Assembly: GCA_038503065.1 (NCBI GenBank)
Contig: JBCAMK010000012.1
Span: 1 to 64,000 of the forward strand
Direction: 5' to 3'
DNA length: 64,000 nt
DNA from: Paragyromitra xinjiangensis
Lineage: Eukaryota > Ascomycota > Pezizomycetes > Pezizales > Discinaceae
Below are positions 1 through 12,121 of this stretch, one piece after another. The notes below the pieces were generated by a model, which worked only from the letters and a program-made list of their open reading frames with translations, was not told the origin of the DNA and did no database searches. Each line of letters opens with the position of its first letter. Position 1 is the stretch's first letter. The position numbers and the translations under genes are program-made.

Positions 1-655
1 AGATTTTGAATAGTTGCTGCTTTCCGCCGTACGATAGCCTGCACACTCCCGACCACGTTACACACTGCGAAAAGCTGACCCTGACCCGAAACGCTCAGCA
101 CGAAAAACACCTATAATGGACTCAGGGGGTGCTTATTACCCTATAACCACATTCCCAGAAAAAATATCTTGTTGGGTTTGGTGCCGACTGTCTAGGTTCC
201 GGGCGCATTTTTCTTCTCAGAGTGGTGGTGGTTGCTTAGCCGAGATGTGAGAAATCGCGAATCAGACTAGCCGTGTTGCCTTTTACCTTTAATCAAGGTC
301 GCGGAATTGCCCACCAAGGTGTCGCCATCAAGGTGCCCCGCTAGTCAGGAAGGTATAAGATGCTCAAAAATCCCCTCAATCATCCACCAAAATCTCTCTC
401 CCACCCTGCCCTGCTCTTACTCCTGCTCTGTGCTACAAACTTGTAAAGCGGATTTCAGAAATTTGTAGTCAAGCATGCTTACGGCCTTTCACCCTTGAAC
501 TGTAGCCTACAGGCCATTTCCACGATTCTAAATATCTAATCGTGGACATGCTTGGATTGGAGATATGTTCTACTTTTGAAGATCTCTCTTACTAATTGAT
601 GGCATGATAGGGAAACCCTAAACTTCAACGGCTGATGTTTTGATTTAATGATTCG
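1..655. other. gene-free 5' stretch
   Basis: No open frame with recognisable protein content and no structured repeat was found in this stretch. It reads as ordinary intergenic fungal DNA. Confidence 0.5.
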
Positions 656-839
656 TTACATGGATATCCAACCCTTCCTCCTTGTTGAGGCGAAAAGAAA
701 CTCGCGAAAAGAAACTCCCCAAACATCAGCTGATGCCAGTACCACCGCTACCTTGGCTAGTGCAGGCCCCCTTTTGATAAATGGGCCCAGCCCGAAGCAT
801 CGGGCCTGATCAAGGAGACACCTCTGACGGGTTGTGGTT

Positions 840-1710
840 GGCCTCGCAGGTACCACAGGAATTTTCTCCGATGACGCAGACATGTGCGCACTCTATCGCC
901 AAGCTAGCGGTTATTACGTGCTCAGAGCTATGCGAATCGGATGTTGAGATACTCACCTGTGCATATAACTCCCTCTTCAGCCTGCGATTCGCTGAAGACC
1001 TCCGGTTCGGTCGACCGGCCCTATGGGGACGAGTTAGCTGAATTTCTAGCACCGATCCTGGAAAAAAGAAACTCACTTCTTGGGGGGTGTGATTACGCCT
1101 GCAGCGGGTACAGTATGGGGGTCCACCGCCACAGATATGTACGCACTCTGTTCACCCGCAATATTAGGAACGTGTTCTGTAGTGGGCTGCATAGTCTATA
1201 AACTTACTAAGGCACACGATCGCCGGTTTGATGGAAGTGATGGGTATCTCTTCTCCCGGGGCCTTGATCGTGGGAGCGGGTTAGCTCAGAGTTTGACGAC
1301 CTGTTTCCTCACACTGCGTGAGACTTACATCTCCTGGAGTATGGCTGCGCCTGCAGTTCCTACAGTACGGAGGGCCGCCTTCACACACGTGTCTACACCC
1401 TATCATCGACCACGATATTGATTAGCCCGGCTGATGTAAGGATAGACCTGAAGAACTCACAAGGGCATATGATGGCGCGCAGCTGTTCGGGTTCCCCAGG
1501 CTCTCCAGGCCCTTCAGGTTCCCCAGGCTCCCCAGGCCCCTATGGTTTGTTTATTAGGCGAGCTGCATCAAATCCAGGGCCTGACTTCGATTGCAAACAC
1601 TCACATGTCGCCTAACGTGGTTGGGCCAGCAAATAGTACAGGGTCTGTTGTTTCTCGTACAGATGTGTCTACATCCTATTATCATCACCCTATGTTTTAA
1701 TACACCCTGC
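840..1710 (+). repeat. decayed ~250-bp tandem repeat block
   Basis: Four diverged copies of a segment begin near 846, 1098, 1351 and 1628, spaced about 250-280 bp apart. Each has a core reading roughly TACAGTAYGG followed about 25 bp later by ACAGATRTGTMYRCACYCTRT. Three overlapping short frames cross it, but none is clearly a gene. In one frame the copies translate to related peptides such as TDMYAL, TDMCAL and TDVSTS, so it could be the remnant of a repeated coding domain. I do not recognise the domain. Confidence 0.4.
1490..1543 (+). repeat. two-unit 27-bp minisatellite, collagen-like frame
   Basis: Two adjacent 27-bp units (1490-1516 and 1517-1543) differ at only a few positions. In one plus-strand frame they read as Gly-Ser-Pro-Gly-Ser-Pro-Gly-Pro-Ser type collagen-like triplets inside a 65-codon frame (1418-1615). 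Whether this was ever translated is unknown. Confidence 0.7.
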
Positions 1711-1789
1711 GATATACCGGAAGTGAAGGTGGGATAACTCACTAACACACACAGGCCTAAGGATTGTGCGCTCTTCAAGCTCTTCGCCT

Positions 1790-2475
1790 ACAGACGTGCT
1801 GCCAGACATGGTGAAAGTCCGATGATTTTTATAGAGGTTTTGCGTCGGGGTGTAGTGATAGAGGTAGGGTGTGATCTTGTTTGGAGAGATTGCGTGCGGA
1901 TTGAGGGGGGTTATATAGTTTAGAAGGGGTAGAATGCAGACGCACTGAGGGTGAGTTGTTTTGCGTTCCTTTGATTAATTCACTTGAGATACATGTCTTA
2001 AACTTGACTGATCCATTAAGTGTTCCTCAGGTTCAATGCGTTCAAAACCAGTTGACAAATTGATATTACGTCCCTCCGCGGGGCATTCGTTTCTACGATC
2101 ATGATACGGAACGGATAACGATAGGAATAGGGCTGTGCTTCTGCAGCAGAGAGTAATTGATCACAAGCGCTCTAACCAGTCCTGCAAGGCTCAAAATCCA
2201 TGCCATGCCTTGTCACGAGCCATGCAAACCCTTACGGGATTGTTATTGGCGACCTAGAAAATATCAGCGGATGGGGTTGGGCGCATTAGACTTTTATGAT
2301 GAGTCTATTAAAACTATTTGTTTAAAAGTATAGGATCTCTAATCGCTACCTCGTCCTACAGGCCACATCAGATTCGTGTATTCCCAGGTCTTTTTGCTGT
2401 AGAGTAGTGGCGACAAAACTTGTACTTTTAACAAACGCATCAGAGGGTTTTCATATATGTGTATAGTCGCATTCA
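1790..2475. other. intergenic, nothing recognised
   Basis: No gene or clear repeat was seen here. The short frames present look random. Confidence 0.4.
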
Positions 2476-2480
2476 CAAAA

Positions 2481-2643
2481 TACCGTAGTATTTGGCGAGT
2501 AGTCCCATGGTGGTATTGGAAGTGTATAGGAAAGGACACCCACCAAAAATTCCTGTTCCGGCCTAGTCTACCGATTGTGGTGGTGTTCTTTTCCTATACC
2601 TTTGCAATACCCCCATGGGGCTACTCGCCAAACCTTACGGTAC
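2481..2643. mobile_element. MITE, ~160 bp, TACCGTA ends
   Basis: Long terminal inverted repeats of about 55 bp begin TACCGTAGTATTTGGCGAG on the left. The matching right end is complementary to TACCGTAAGGTTTGGCGAG. The ends carry the TA-CCG/CGG-TA boundary seen at the pogo-type transposon at 21037-24143, suggesting TA target duplication. It has no coding capacity. Confidence 0.75.
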
Positions 2644-2729
2644 TAGCACCCTACAACCTGCTAATAGTAAACCAAATAGTTGTAGATCAAGCTAGGGAAC
2701 GGTAAATCAAAAGAGGGAGAATCATAGGA

Positions 2730-2910
2730 GTAGACGCCTTCATGGTCCACCCGGACACCCCCCTCACCCGGACAGCTAACGGGAATAGGAAAGTTTCTAG
2801 TGTTGCAACCGGCTTCTTTGCTACTTAAGTAGGAGTTCTCTACCACATATTAACCAATAATCGTCTGTCCGGATGGGGGGGGGTCTGGGTGAGCCGTGGA
2901 GGTGTCTATA
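2730..2910. mobile_element. inverted-repeat element, ~180 bp
   Basis: The arms at about 2730-2775 and 2865-2910 are imperfect inverted repeats of about 45 bp, rich in CCCGGACACCC / GGGTGTCCGGG-type sequence. There is no coding capacity. It is probably a MITE of a different family from the TACCGTA elements. Confidence 0.6.
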
Positions 2911-2914
2911 GACA

Positions 2915-4400
2915 TGCTAAACAAAACCCAACAACTTTATATAACAACTTTCTACAAAAATTGTAATCTCGGCCCGCTGTCGGTTGTACTCAGGAGACGG
3001 GAGGGTGCTAGCATGTTGCGAACGGATTATAGTAGTACAGTACGAAAAAATGGGACGAACTTGCCATAGTTATGTGAGGAAATTACAGCATGATACTGGA
3101 GAACCGCCGTATGCGCTACAAAATCCAGGACTAGGCCAGAAATTCCTGGGAAGGCCGTACTATGCTATGCTGATTACAACTACCTTTTTTGGTACTACAG
3201 TAACTAGCTTTAGTCGATGGGCCGCACGGATTTGGTGGCTCTTTACCATATTTTGCATAACACAAAGAAGTCAAGATTTTCACTATGCGGGCACCTCTGG
3301 AAGAATTTCGTTCTTCCCGTAAACTATCACCAGGTGATGTCTAAATCCTTTAAAATTTCGGAGCAACTATTACTTAGGCCATGTTTTTACAATAATCGCA
3401 CCCCCCCTCTTCACATGACTTGAGGCATTCCAACCCGCCTTGACGAAGGGCAAAAACGATGGCCTAGCTGGGCGAATATACAATAATAATGCGCGCACGG
3501 TCTGCCCGATGCGGCGCGCGATGCATAAAATTTTTCCAAGCATGTGCAACGCGGCAAGAAGCCCATCGATGTCGCACAAGAATTATCAGTGGAGAGATTT
3601 GGAATCGTGGATCATGTGTCAAATATTTATTGGCGATAGTCAGTTGGCGAGGATAAACCTCTAGTTAGCAAAAAATGTGATACTATGCTGGAACGTAGAC
3701 CTTAGCTGTTACCATACTCTAGAGACTACCCACTACTCTAGTAGCCGTCAACATTCAGAGGTAATGCGATGTATACGGCATTACGGCGGACGGGCAGGGG
3801 ATCTGGGAAGCCGACCGGAGAGTAGCAACTGAACGCTACCTTGGAGTCAGGCTTCCCAACTATAGTGTAAGAACTAATAAGGGTGGACGCGCTGAGCTAT
3901 CGCTGTCTTGGTTTCAGCAACGCTTGAACAGTGTTGGGATGCTAGTTTCTGCTTCGCAATTGGGCGAATAGTTAAGCTATAAAGGTGGTGCACTGGGATT
4001 TGCGCACACACCCCCTCTCGGTTCTCCAACCATGCCTTCAAGCGCGCCCAAATCATAGTTTAAAGGCTCCTCACGACGAAGAAAATACTGTTCATGACTA
4101 CAGACCTATCACATTAGGCTGTTACAAAAACAATTGCGCTGGTGTGCTCCTAGGAGTACCAAGTGTCTGATTGAAGGCTGAATCTCCCGTTCCCCGCAGT
4201 TCAGTCGTAGTAACTGTAAGCGGGACGTTATTTAATTTCCCCATGGTACATATTGGAAAAATAATAGAAAGAAAATACTGAGAAATCCGGTTTTTAGGAT
4301 GGGGCTGTCTAGTGACGGGCTTCGTGCTACGCGGTGGCCGGATTGACAATAGGAAAAATAAAGTATGACGTGGGTAAAGCTGGGAAGCCAACCTGAACAG
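2915..4400. other. intergenic, nothing recognised
   Basis: Several short frames of 60-112 codons occur, for example 2984-3322, but none has a recognisable domain, signal peptide or splice-consistent continuation. I see no convincing gene. Confidence 0.4.
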
Positions 4401-4402
4401 AG

Positions 4403-4627
4403 CACCGTAAAAACTCAAAAAATTCGTTATCTCTGCAATCTATGTGGTAGGGTGGGTAGATGGTTTTACTGGTTATTTCGGTTGATTTTTCGATTATCTA
4501 TATATATAGAACGACATGTAGTTATTCGAAGAAAGCTCCAATTGCAGCTTCAAAAACCATAGAGCCGCTCTCGCTTACCCCTACTATGTGGATTGTGGAG
4601 ATAACGAATTTTTCGAGTTTTTACGGA
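4403..4627. mobile_element. MITE family A, copy 1
   Basis: A 225-bp element with ends CACCGTAAAAACTC and GAGTTTTTACGG. It shares its interior (the segment reading GCTCCAATTGCAGCTTC and GAGCCGCTCTCGC) with the copy at 11965-12121, in the opposite orientation. The left end also matches the terminal repeat of the pogo-type transposon at 21037, including the block AAATTCGYTATCTCYG. It is therefore a likely non-autonomous relative. Confidence 0.8.
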
Positions 4628-4823
4628 ACTACGGGTGCCGAATTAATCTGTTGGCATCCGGCGATGGTGACAGTGCGAGCACCAACCCTTCCACCCGCTC
4701 AGTGAAGCTGGGAAGGATAGCTACCTACTGTGAAAGCATAAGAGCCTTATTTGGAGTGTTTGATTAGAACAATATCAGGTGAGTTACAGACTTTAATTGA
4801 AGCTTGAAATGAATTATGGTATG

Positions 4824-5055
4824 TACTTCGGGGGTGGGGAAAAGTCTGTCACCTGGTGGCCGTGCTGGCGGTGCGAAACTTGACCGCCAACTCAACTCAA
4901 GACTTAAATTTTTACAGCAACCTCACAGAAAGTAGAGAGGCTTCAGAGATAAAGAAGATTAAGGATTACTTAACGAAAGAAGAGCCCCGGAGTGTGAAGG
5001 GTGAAGGGGAGAACCAGCGCTAGCACCGCCACCTGGTGACAGACTTTCCGTAGTA
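4824..5055. mobile_element. MITE family C, copy 1
   Basis: Terminal inverted repeats of about 40 bp contain GTCTGTCACCTGGTGG on the left and CCACCTGGTGACAGAC on the right, ending at GTAC. The interior (CTTGACCGCCAACTCA, CTTAACGAAAGAAGAGCCCC) is nearly the same as the element at 51061-51286. A fragment resembling one end follows at about 5064-5136. Confidence 0.8.
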
Positions 5056-5220
5056 CATGTATTTACCCCAGTTAGCATACCGCCACCACACCAGGTGTCA
5101 ACAGATTTTCCCTGGCGCCCGTAGTACTTATGTCGCTAGGGTAGATTTATAATACGGGATGACTAAGATCTTACTATCCCTTAGTCTGGTAAAAATGCTG
5201 ACCCCCCTGTCGCTATGGCT

Positions 5221-5380
5221 CAGCTGAAAAACTATGTATACTAACTGGATATAGCAAGTATGATCGGCTGAATGCCGACAATGTAGGTTCAGGTCTTGGT
5301 TGAGCATGAAGCATTATATCCAGGTTCTCTGGTTCAATGTATCATGCCTACTATATCTAGTTAGTAGTCTCAGTTTTACT
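5221..5380. repeat. imperfect inverted repeat
   Basis: Arms reading CTGAAAAACTATGTATACTAACTGGATATAGCAAG (split here for brevity around its centre) and a diverged complement near 5340-5378 form a weak inverted repeat of about 160 bp. It is probably an old MITE relic. Confidence 0.4.
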
Positions 5381-5906
5381 TACTACGTCGCGGAATGACC
5401 AATAAAAGTGCGAAAATGGGTTCCAAGTTGTCTCGAACCAAACCCAATTAGGCTTAATGTGTTTCTTGTGTTCACATCACCAAGCTAGGTTCCAAACACT
5501 GGAGGAAACCCTACAGGAAGCTCGATTCTCCCACAACCACGAGTTACAGAAAATTAAAATAATCAAGATACATTGTTTAAAGTGCGCCAAATTTGCTGCT
5601 GCTCCTAGGATCCTTCTTTTTCTGATATCACCTACCACAGGCATGATAGTTCCGCCCTTAGTCAGAATTTAGTCATCTAGCATTATAAATCTGGCGGCAT
5701 GAGTAGAAGATTGCTGTTGAATGTTATCTGGTTGTGGCCACCATTAGGTTGTAGGGTGGTGCCAGGACCTTCCGGACGCGATTATACATGACATAATTTT
5801 CAGAACAACTCAATCATATCGCATACCTCAATAAACTGCGGGTGGGTAGGTGTCCGGATCGCTTGTGAAGTCGTCTACTCGGGCGTGAACTCGGCGTGAA
5901 CTCGGC

Positions 5907-6298
5907 GTGAGGGAAAGTCTGACAACCGTAGGATGAATACCTGTAAAGGGTCTATCTTTTTTGTAAGTAGTTACTTACAATTAAATTTATTATGTAAAAT
6001 AGATTTAACGAGAGGTGGCGGTACGAGTAAGAGATACCGATTATTCTTCCCCTTCACAACCATCGGAGACGACTGATAATGGATGAAGAATTCTATGGGT
6101 CAAAATCAATCTAAGTTAGTTAGCAAAAATATGAAATTCAGACGGGCCTGAGTCCACCAGGAGAAAAGCTGCACTGCCACCTGTCATCAGGCTTTTAATT
6201 TTTACTTTTACAATGAGTTTTATTATAGAGGGAGAACCGCTACTATAACAGGATAGACCCTTTATTGGGTATTCATCCTACGGTCATCAGGCTTTCAC
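5907..6298. mobile_element. inverted-repeat element, ~392 bp
   Basis: Terminal inverted repeats of about 48 bp carry AAAGTCTGA, CCGTAGGATGAATACC and AAAGGGTCTATC on the left, with the complement on the right. No coding frame is present. A short tandem of CTCGGCGTGAA abuts the left end. The inner part at about 6165-6195 again resembles the family C CCACCTGTCATCAG end, so it may be a nested composite. Confidence 0.65.
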
Positions 6299-6618
6299 TC
6301 ATACGTCCCTAGTATATCACAGACATGTATGTGTGGAGGGGGTAGGTCTACCTGAGCCTAACTAATAACCGAACGTGCAACTAAACCGAAAACTTATTCA
6401 ACACGGATACCTACGCAACCAAATCTTATTTAACACCGACACAGATATCCGCCAAATCCTGCAGCGGATATTGCTCGGTAATCATAAATCGAAATCACGA
6501 CATCGAAAAGAAGAAATAGAATTGGTAAAATTCACACAAAGAAAGTCAAAAAAATGGAACACAAAGAACAGTAAACCTAGGCCAGCATTCTGGTCAGAGG
6601 TTTGCCTTTTTTCGAGAT

Positions 6619-9600
6619 TCAGGCCCCTGTGTGGATAAAAGATGCCCATGCAATAGGCTGGTTGATATACTTTCTCCGTAGCTTCTTAACAGCCCGATGA
6701 AACGAATCACTGACTTTTCGGTGACCTTTTTCATCCCCGCTGGGCCTACCATCGAATAGACATTTGTAGAAGTTCGTTGCGACTAGGCGGCAGGCGTCAT
6801 CATTTGACTCCCATTGTGTTGCAAGAACATGACTGAAACCAGCAAGTTGGAAACCGCTAGCGATGTATATTGATTCGTTGACTAGCGCAGTTGAGGCGTT
6901 TTCAGCTGTGCTGCAGGCGGACAGATACGCTATCTGTGCATGTTCGATATTTTTACTGGATATTGCTTTAACAGTAAGTCTATCGATTGTATTCTCGTCT
7001 TTGCGAAGAAGTAAGGAGCTATTCGAAGGACTCTTGGCGTCGGAAACTCCATGGCAAGCGAAATGGATTGCGTCATATGAGGGAAGTTCGGCAAGGACCT
7101 GAGCTGTACTGGGGCATTCTAATGTAGTGGCCAAAACCTTCCCTCTTACCAACTCCACAATTTCTTTGACTTCTTCCGCAGCACCCTTGAGCTCTGACCA
7201 ATCGCCACCAGGAGTAACAGGCATTGTCACCGTCAAAATTCGGGGATCACTTTTGCTAAGTAACTCTAGTTTCTTTTGTCGTGCATATGCGAGGGCCTTG
7301 ATTGTTGGGGTGTACGATGAAATTGCTCTGCTTAGCGTGTTAGATGTTGAGGGGGTGCTTGATGTTGCGCGACGGATGTGATATCCAGCAGCATGGAAGG
7401 GCGCTATCGCCAGTAGCCCCACGCCAATCCACCAAACCCGAGGTAGATCACTATCATCCGCAACGGCCTCCAGTTTTAGTTCTCGGAAGACTGGCTCCAC
7501 TATAACATCCCATAGCCACTCAAGGGTTTCCCTCATAAGTCTGTTATTGTCGCGATATGTGTGAGGCTTGTATGGAGTAATCTCGGGTATCATGCGCATA
7601 TATTTTTTGACATCTGAATAACGGAGATTCGGGAGGTAAAGTGATTTGATGATAGAACTTGTAACAATTATTGCATCACTTCGGAATTCGGTGCTGGTGA
7701 GTATAATGATTGGACCTTCGCCTGCCATCGCCATGAGGTCTCCTGACCGAGGTGGAAGATGGAATGCTTCGAAGCCGGGTAGGTCCCTGATTGAGATGAT
7801 TGTTTCGTCCAACTCATCTGCTGCCTTCTCTCGCCGGCGGCGAGCGTGTTCATACATTGATGTACTATCCACTGAGATCGACCGTAACTCATCCAATGGA
7901 GTATCAATTTCTAGTCGAAGCTGGTTGAACTTATGGTATACCTGGGGGTGCTGAAATCGCAGCTCTGAGAGGTCGGTTCGACAGTCGATGATGAGGCCCA
8001 TAATCAACCCCCGACCAAATTCCAGCAAGCGGAGGCAATGAGATACCTCCTCTCCCGCTTGTAAAGCAATAGAGACAGCAAACGGCACCAGCTCATCAAT
8101 AGGAAAATTAGACACGTGATATTCCTGGTCTTCCCTTCTTAGCGATCTCAGGGTTATTTTAGGGAGCATCTTGACTGCATCCGCGAGAAGCGAGCTTGAC
8201 TCCTGAAACATCCTCTTGCGGCAAAGGTGAAACCCGGCTATACCGGCAGCAACTATCCGAGAGGCTGGCGGAGACGTATAGCAGTGCCAACCTTCATATA
8301 ATGGGCGAAGAATGTGACGGAAATCTTGGGTAGAGCCTGACAGCTTGTATCTTGAGTCGAGCGACTGTGACAGTGTAAATAATAAATTTGCCCGCTCGAG
8401 ATGGTCTGGTGGTAGAGCTTCCGCAGCCTCCTCGAGAAGCTTGATCGACTCTTCAAGAGAGGATAAATCTTTTGACATCTTATATCTGATGTGAAGCAAG
8501 CGGCCTAGATGGCGCGAATGTCGCAATCTGTTAGGGTTATCTATGGGCGTTAGTGAAACCGCAGTTTCTGCTAATTGAATGGCCTGCGGAAGGTTCGTAA
8601 TCGCCCCGGTTTCGTGAATTGCTTCAGTCTCAATGTATCCGAGCGAGAGTGACAACGACAACGTATGCAATCTTAGTGCTTGAGTAGGGTGGTCAGAAGG
8701 TGTCATTGCAATTGCTTTTTCGCTCCATTTGATAGCCTGCTCAACGTCCTCTTGGGCTTTAGAACGCAGGTACTTCCGCTGAAACATGGCTGCTAGATTC
8801 CCTAGCATAGTAGGATATTTCTGATGAGTCGGTGGTGCCGCTGCGACTGACTCCTTCATCCACTTCAAAGCCTGCTCAAGGTCCTCCGACGCTCCGAGTC
8901 GCTGATACTTGGTACTAAAAAGGTGCCCTAAATTGGACAAGATATTCGGTAGCTCAGGGCTATCAGGTGACACCGTTGCAACGCTCTCCTCCATCCACTT
9001 CTGGGCCAGTTCGAGGTCCTCCGCAGCCCCAAACCGCTCATACCTATAGTGTATCATTTCTCCTAGATTGGATAAATACAGCGCTCGATGGGGACCGGTT
9101 AGCGCTGCATTCGTGACTGCCTCTTCAGTTATGTTGATAGCCTGCTGAAGATCTTCTATCGCTCCGAATCGCGAATACTTGGTCATGAGTATCCCACCAA
9201 ATATCCCTAACCTGATGCTGTATTGTGGGTGGTCTGAGAGAGTAGCTCCAGCGGCCTTTCCGACCCAGATCACTGCCTTATGGAGGTCTTCTGGGTTACC
9301 ACGTTGCTCGAACATGACTTGAGTCATCAACCCGAGATTAATGATCATATCCGGCTTACCGGGATGTCCAGAGGGTGCTCTGGTGACGGCCTCCTCGATG
9401 TTCTTGATGCCAGACTCAAGGTCTTCGATCGATCCCAAGCGTTTGCTTCTCTCTAGGAGAAGTGCTGCAAGGTTGTTCAATAGATCTGGTCCGTGGGGGT
9501 TGTTCGGGGCCGAAGCCGTCACTTCTTGTTGGATCAACTCGATGGACTGGTTTAGGTCCTCGACCGCTCCGAATTGCTGGTACCTACTTCCAAGCGTAGC

Positions 9601-11104
9601 TGCTAGGACTAAAACCACCGGTAATCGCTCCGGACTACCGGGGGGGATGTTGACGAGTGCTTCTTGTGTCTGACTGACGGCACGCTTGAGATCTTCCGGG
9701 TCCCCAGATCGCGTATATTTGTTCAGTATCAAGTTGCCAAGGTTTCCTAGGTTGGGTCCATAGCGGGGATGACTCGGGGATGTTGCTTCGACAGCCTTTT
9801 CCGCTAAACTAATGGCCTTATCGAGGTCCCGGATGTCCCCGCACAATAGGTATTTGGCCTTGATTGCTAGTCCCAAGTTGGTATACTGATCGGCGTTTGG
9901 CTTTGTGTTAGAGATTGCTTCCTCAAGTAGCTTGATGGCATAATCAAGGTCTTTAGGTGATCCCAATAACTGATACCGCCTTAGAATGAATAATCCTAGA
10001 TTGCTTGAGTTGCCCGGTCGATCAGGGTGGCCTGGGGGCGTTGTCAGGATTGCCTTTTCAGTCAGCTCGATTGCCTGAGTAAGGTCCTCTGTAGCTCCAC
10101 ACCGATGGAACTTGGTTCCGAACATTGCCCCAAGATTGCGATTCAGGATTTCTCGATCGGGATCATTTGGGCTCGTCAGTGGAATCGCCTGCTGGGTCAA
10201 CGTGATGGCTTGGTTAAGGTCCTCCGCAGCCCCGTACCGATCGTATCTACTTAGAAGCATCTTCCCCAATGTGCTCAAGGATATTGATTGTGAGAAGTTG
10301 TCGTGAGGTGGTGCTTGAGTCACAGCTTCTTCAGCCCACTTAATCGCCTGTCCAAGGTCTTCGGGATTTCCTTGTTGTTCATATCTTGTATAATATTCCA
10401 CGCCTTTATGTATCGATTTCAAATGCTTGATGAGATCTAGGAATATGGTGTCACCTGTCGCTGTGTATTGGTCATGGAGCCTTTGGATGGCCTCTGCGTT
10501 GCCTTTCGCATCTGTCGCGGTATACGTAATGTCTTTGGGCGCGCCTCCCAATGTCTCACCCGGCGGAGCACCACTGCCTTGTATGAATGTTTCTAGGTCA
10601 CCCGTTTCGCTTTACGAAGATTAGTTTTTGAGTTTCATTCGCCATAACCGAGACCGTGCTCCTACCTATCATCCTGCTGAACGCCCTCTAATACTCCTGA
10701 GGATTTATCGCGGGTGGCCAAAAGGTAGTTTAAGATCGGTAAGGTATGTCCATCAGTGATAAGCAGTTTCTCAGCCATTTTAATGGCATTTTCCAGAGAC
10801 TTGGGGTCATCTGTCACCATAAATGTGTCGTGGAGCTCTTGGATAACCTCTACGGTATCTGGCACATCTGGTGAGCCCGTATAGAGCGACGCGATCTTGA
10901 AGGAAATTTTCTCGTTCAGGTGAACATCGGGTCCAGGAGCGTTTATCGCACCAGCACTGTGCTTCCACCGCCCAGAGATTAGTTTCAAGAAAAGTGAGTT
11001 CAGCTACTAGGGTTTGCAGGATCTACCTCATGTTGGCAGGCCCCAGGCCTTTTATTAATCAGAGAGGTATCCGGGTCTGCTAGGAACTGATCAGATAACA
11101 CCAT
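6619..11104 (-). CDS. TPR-CHAT protein (caspase-like CHAT peptidase with TPR array)
   Basis: Proposed exons (descending) are 11104-11027, 10961-10666 and 10573-6619, giving about 1442 aa. Exon 3 is certain. The two upstream exons come from GT-AG motifs and matching phases, so the start at 11104 is tentative and the first acceptor (AAG) is weak. Most of the protein is a run of roughly 48-residue TPR-like units, each with a motif of the type RYxxxGxxEDLxxAI. The last ~300 residues form a CHAT domain of the caspase/separase peptidase superfamily. The catalytic dyad looks intact: His in FACHG (about residue 1299) and Cys in LSAC (about 1345). It ends in the typical WASFIHTG strand. No NACHT or NB-ARC domain is present. 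In fungi such proteins are linked to NLR-like immunity and regulated cell death; a protease function is inferred from the family. Confidence 0.9.
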
Positions 11105-11964
11105 ATACTTTAGATTTTTCCTTTGCTGAATCTTGAAGTTAGCTTCTATCTTCGCTATTCCATCATCCTAGAAGGGGTGCTTACTTATCTTTGGTCGGGC
11201 TAATAGTATGTTTCGGTTTGTTTTTTTCTGTGGAGAGTTTTCGTGCACTGAGCTAGGGCGATATGAACTTAATGGTCTCCGAAAACGGCTTCGTAGATAT
11301 ACGGATGTCTAAGTACAGGGTTGCTCCATTTCTCACACTACCGGTGGTGTGACTTAGCCCACTGGACTTGGCGGAAATTTCAGGCGGAAGTCTTGGTTAC
11401 GATTATACCTACTAGAGAATACCTTATTACCACTTGCATCGGCCAATGGCTATTAACAGGCCTGAGGCTGAGGCGAATCCAGACAAAAATTACGATTTAA
11501 AGCACCTGAGGACATCCAGCCATCAAGCGCTTTGAAAATGAGAGCATTAATCTAAGCCTCAGTATGCATGCAAAGCCAACAGTATACATTTATGGCCAGA
11601 AACTGAAGATTAGCGATTCGTTACTGCTAGCTAGAGCTTCGCTAGTTTTATTACGTTTGAGCTAGGTCATTTCGTTGGAGTCGATAACGCATGGTATATC
11701 CGCTTCAACATAGTCTCAAGGAGCGTAAATCTATTAACTACCTCCTAAAACAACGGGGCAGGAGCCGGTAGAGGACAGCATTTCTTGTTACCGAGTGATG
11801 CCTTTTAGTATATGTGATTGGTTTTAGTTGACCAAAAGCGGGCAAATAGCAAAAGAACCAAAGAGAGGTATTTTCGCCTTACTTACTCTGAGAAGAAAGA
11901 TAACGAAATAGCCTGGACTAGGCTGAGTCAAAATACCTTAATAGAGGCAAGTGATTTACTCAAA
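11105..11964. other. intergenic upstream of the TPR-CHAT gene
   Basis: No gene was recognised. The stretch presumably holds the minus-strand promoter of the TPR-CHAT gene, but I could not assign a specific element. Confidence 0.4.
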
Positions 11965-12121
11965 TACCGTAAAAACTCGTTATCTCCGCAATCCATGCGG
12001 TAGGGGTAAGCGAGAGCGGCTCTACGGTTTTTGAAGCTGCAATTGGAGCTTTCTTTGAATAGCTACATGTAATTCTATAGAGGTAATCGAAGCATCAGCC
12101 AAAATTCGAGTTTTTACGGTA
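11965..12121. mobile_element. MITE family A, copy 2
   Basis: A 157-bp element with perfect TACCGTAAAAACTCG ends in inverted orientation and TA at each boundary. Its interior is the reverse complement of the interior of 4403-4627. Confidence 0.85.

Noticed and set aside
5880..5910. CTCGGCGTGAA tandem repeats considered as CRISPR-like or satellite
   Set aside because: Only two to three short adjacent units without spacers; eukaryotic context.
6863..10624. Plus-strand frames of 64-110 codons
   Set aside because: They are antisense shadows of the TPR-CHAT coding sequence.
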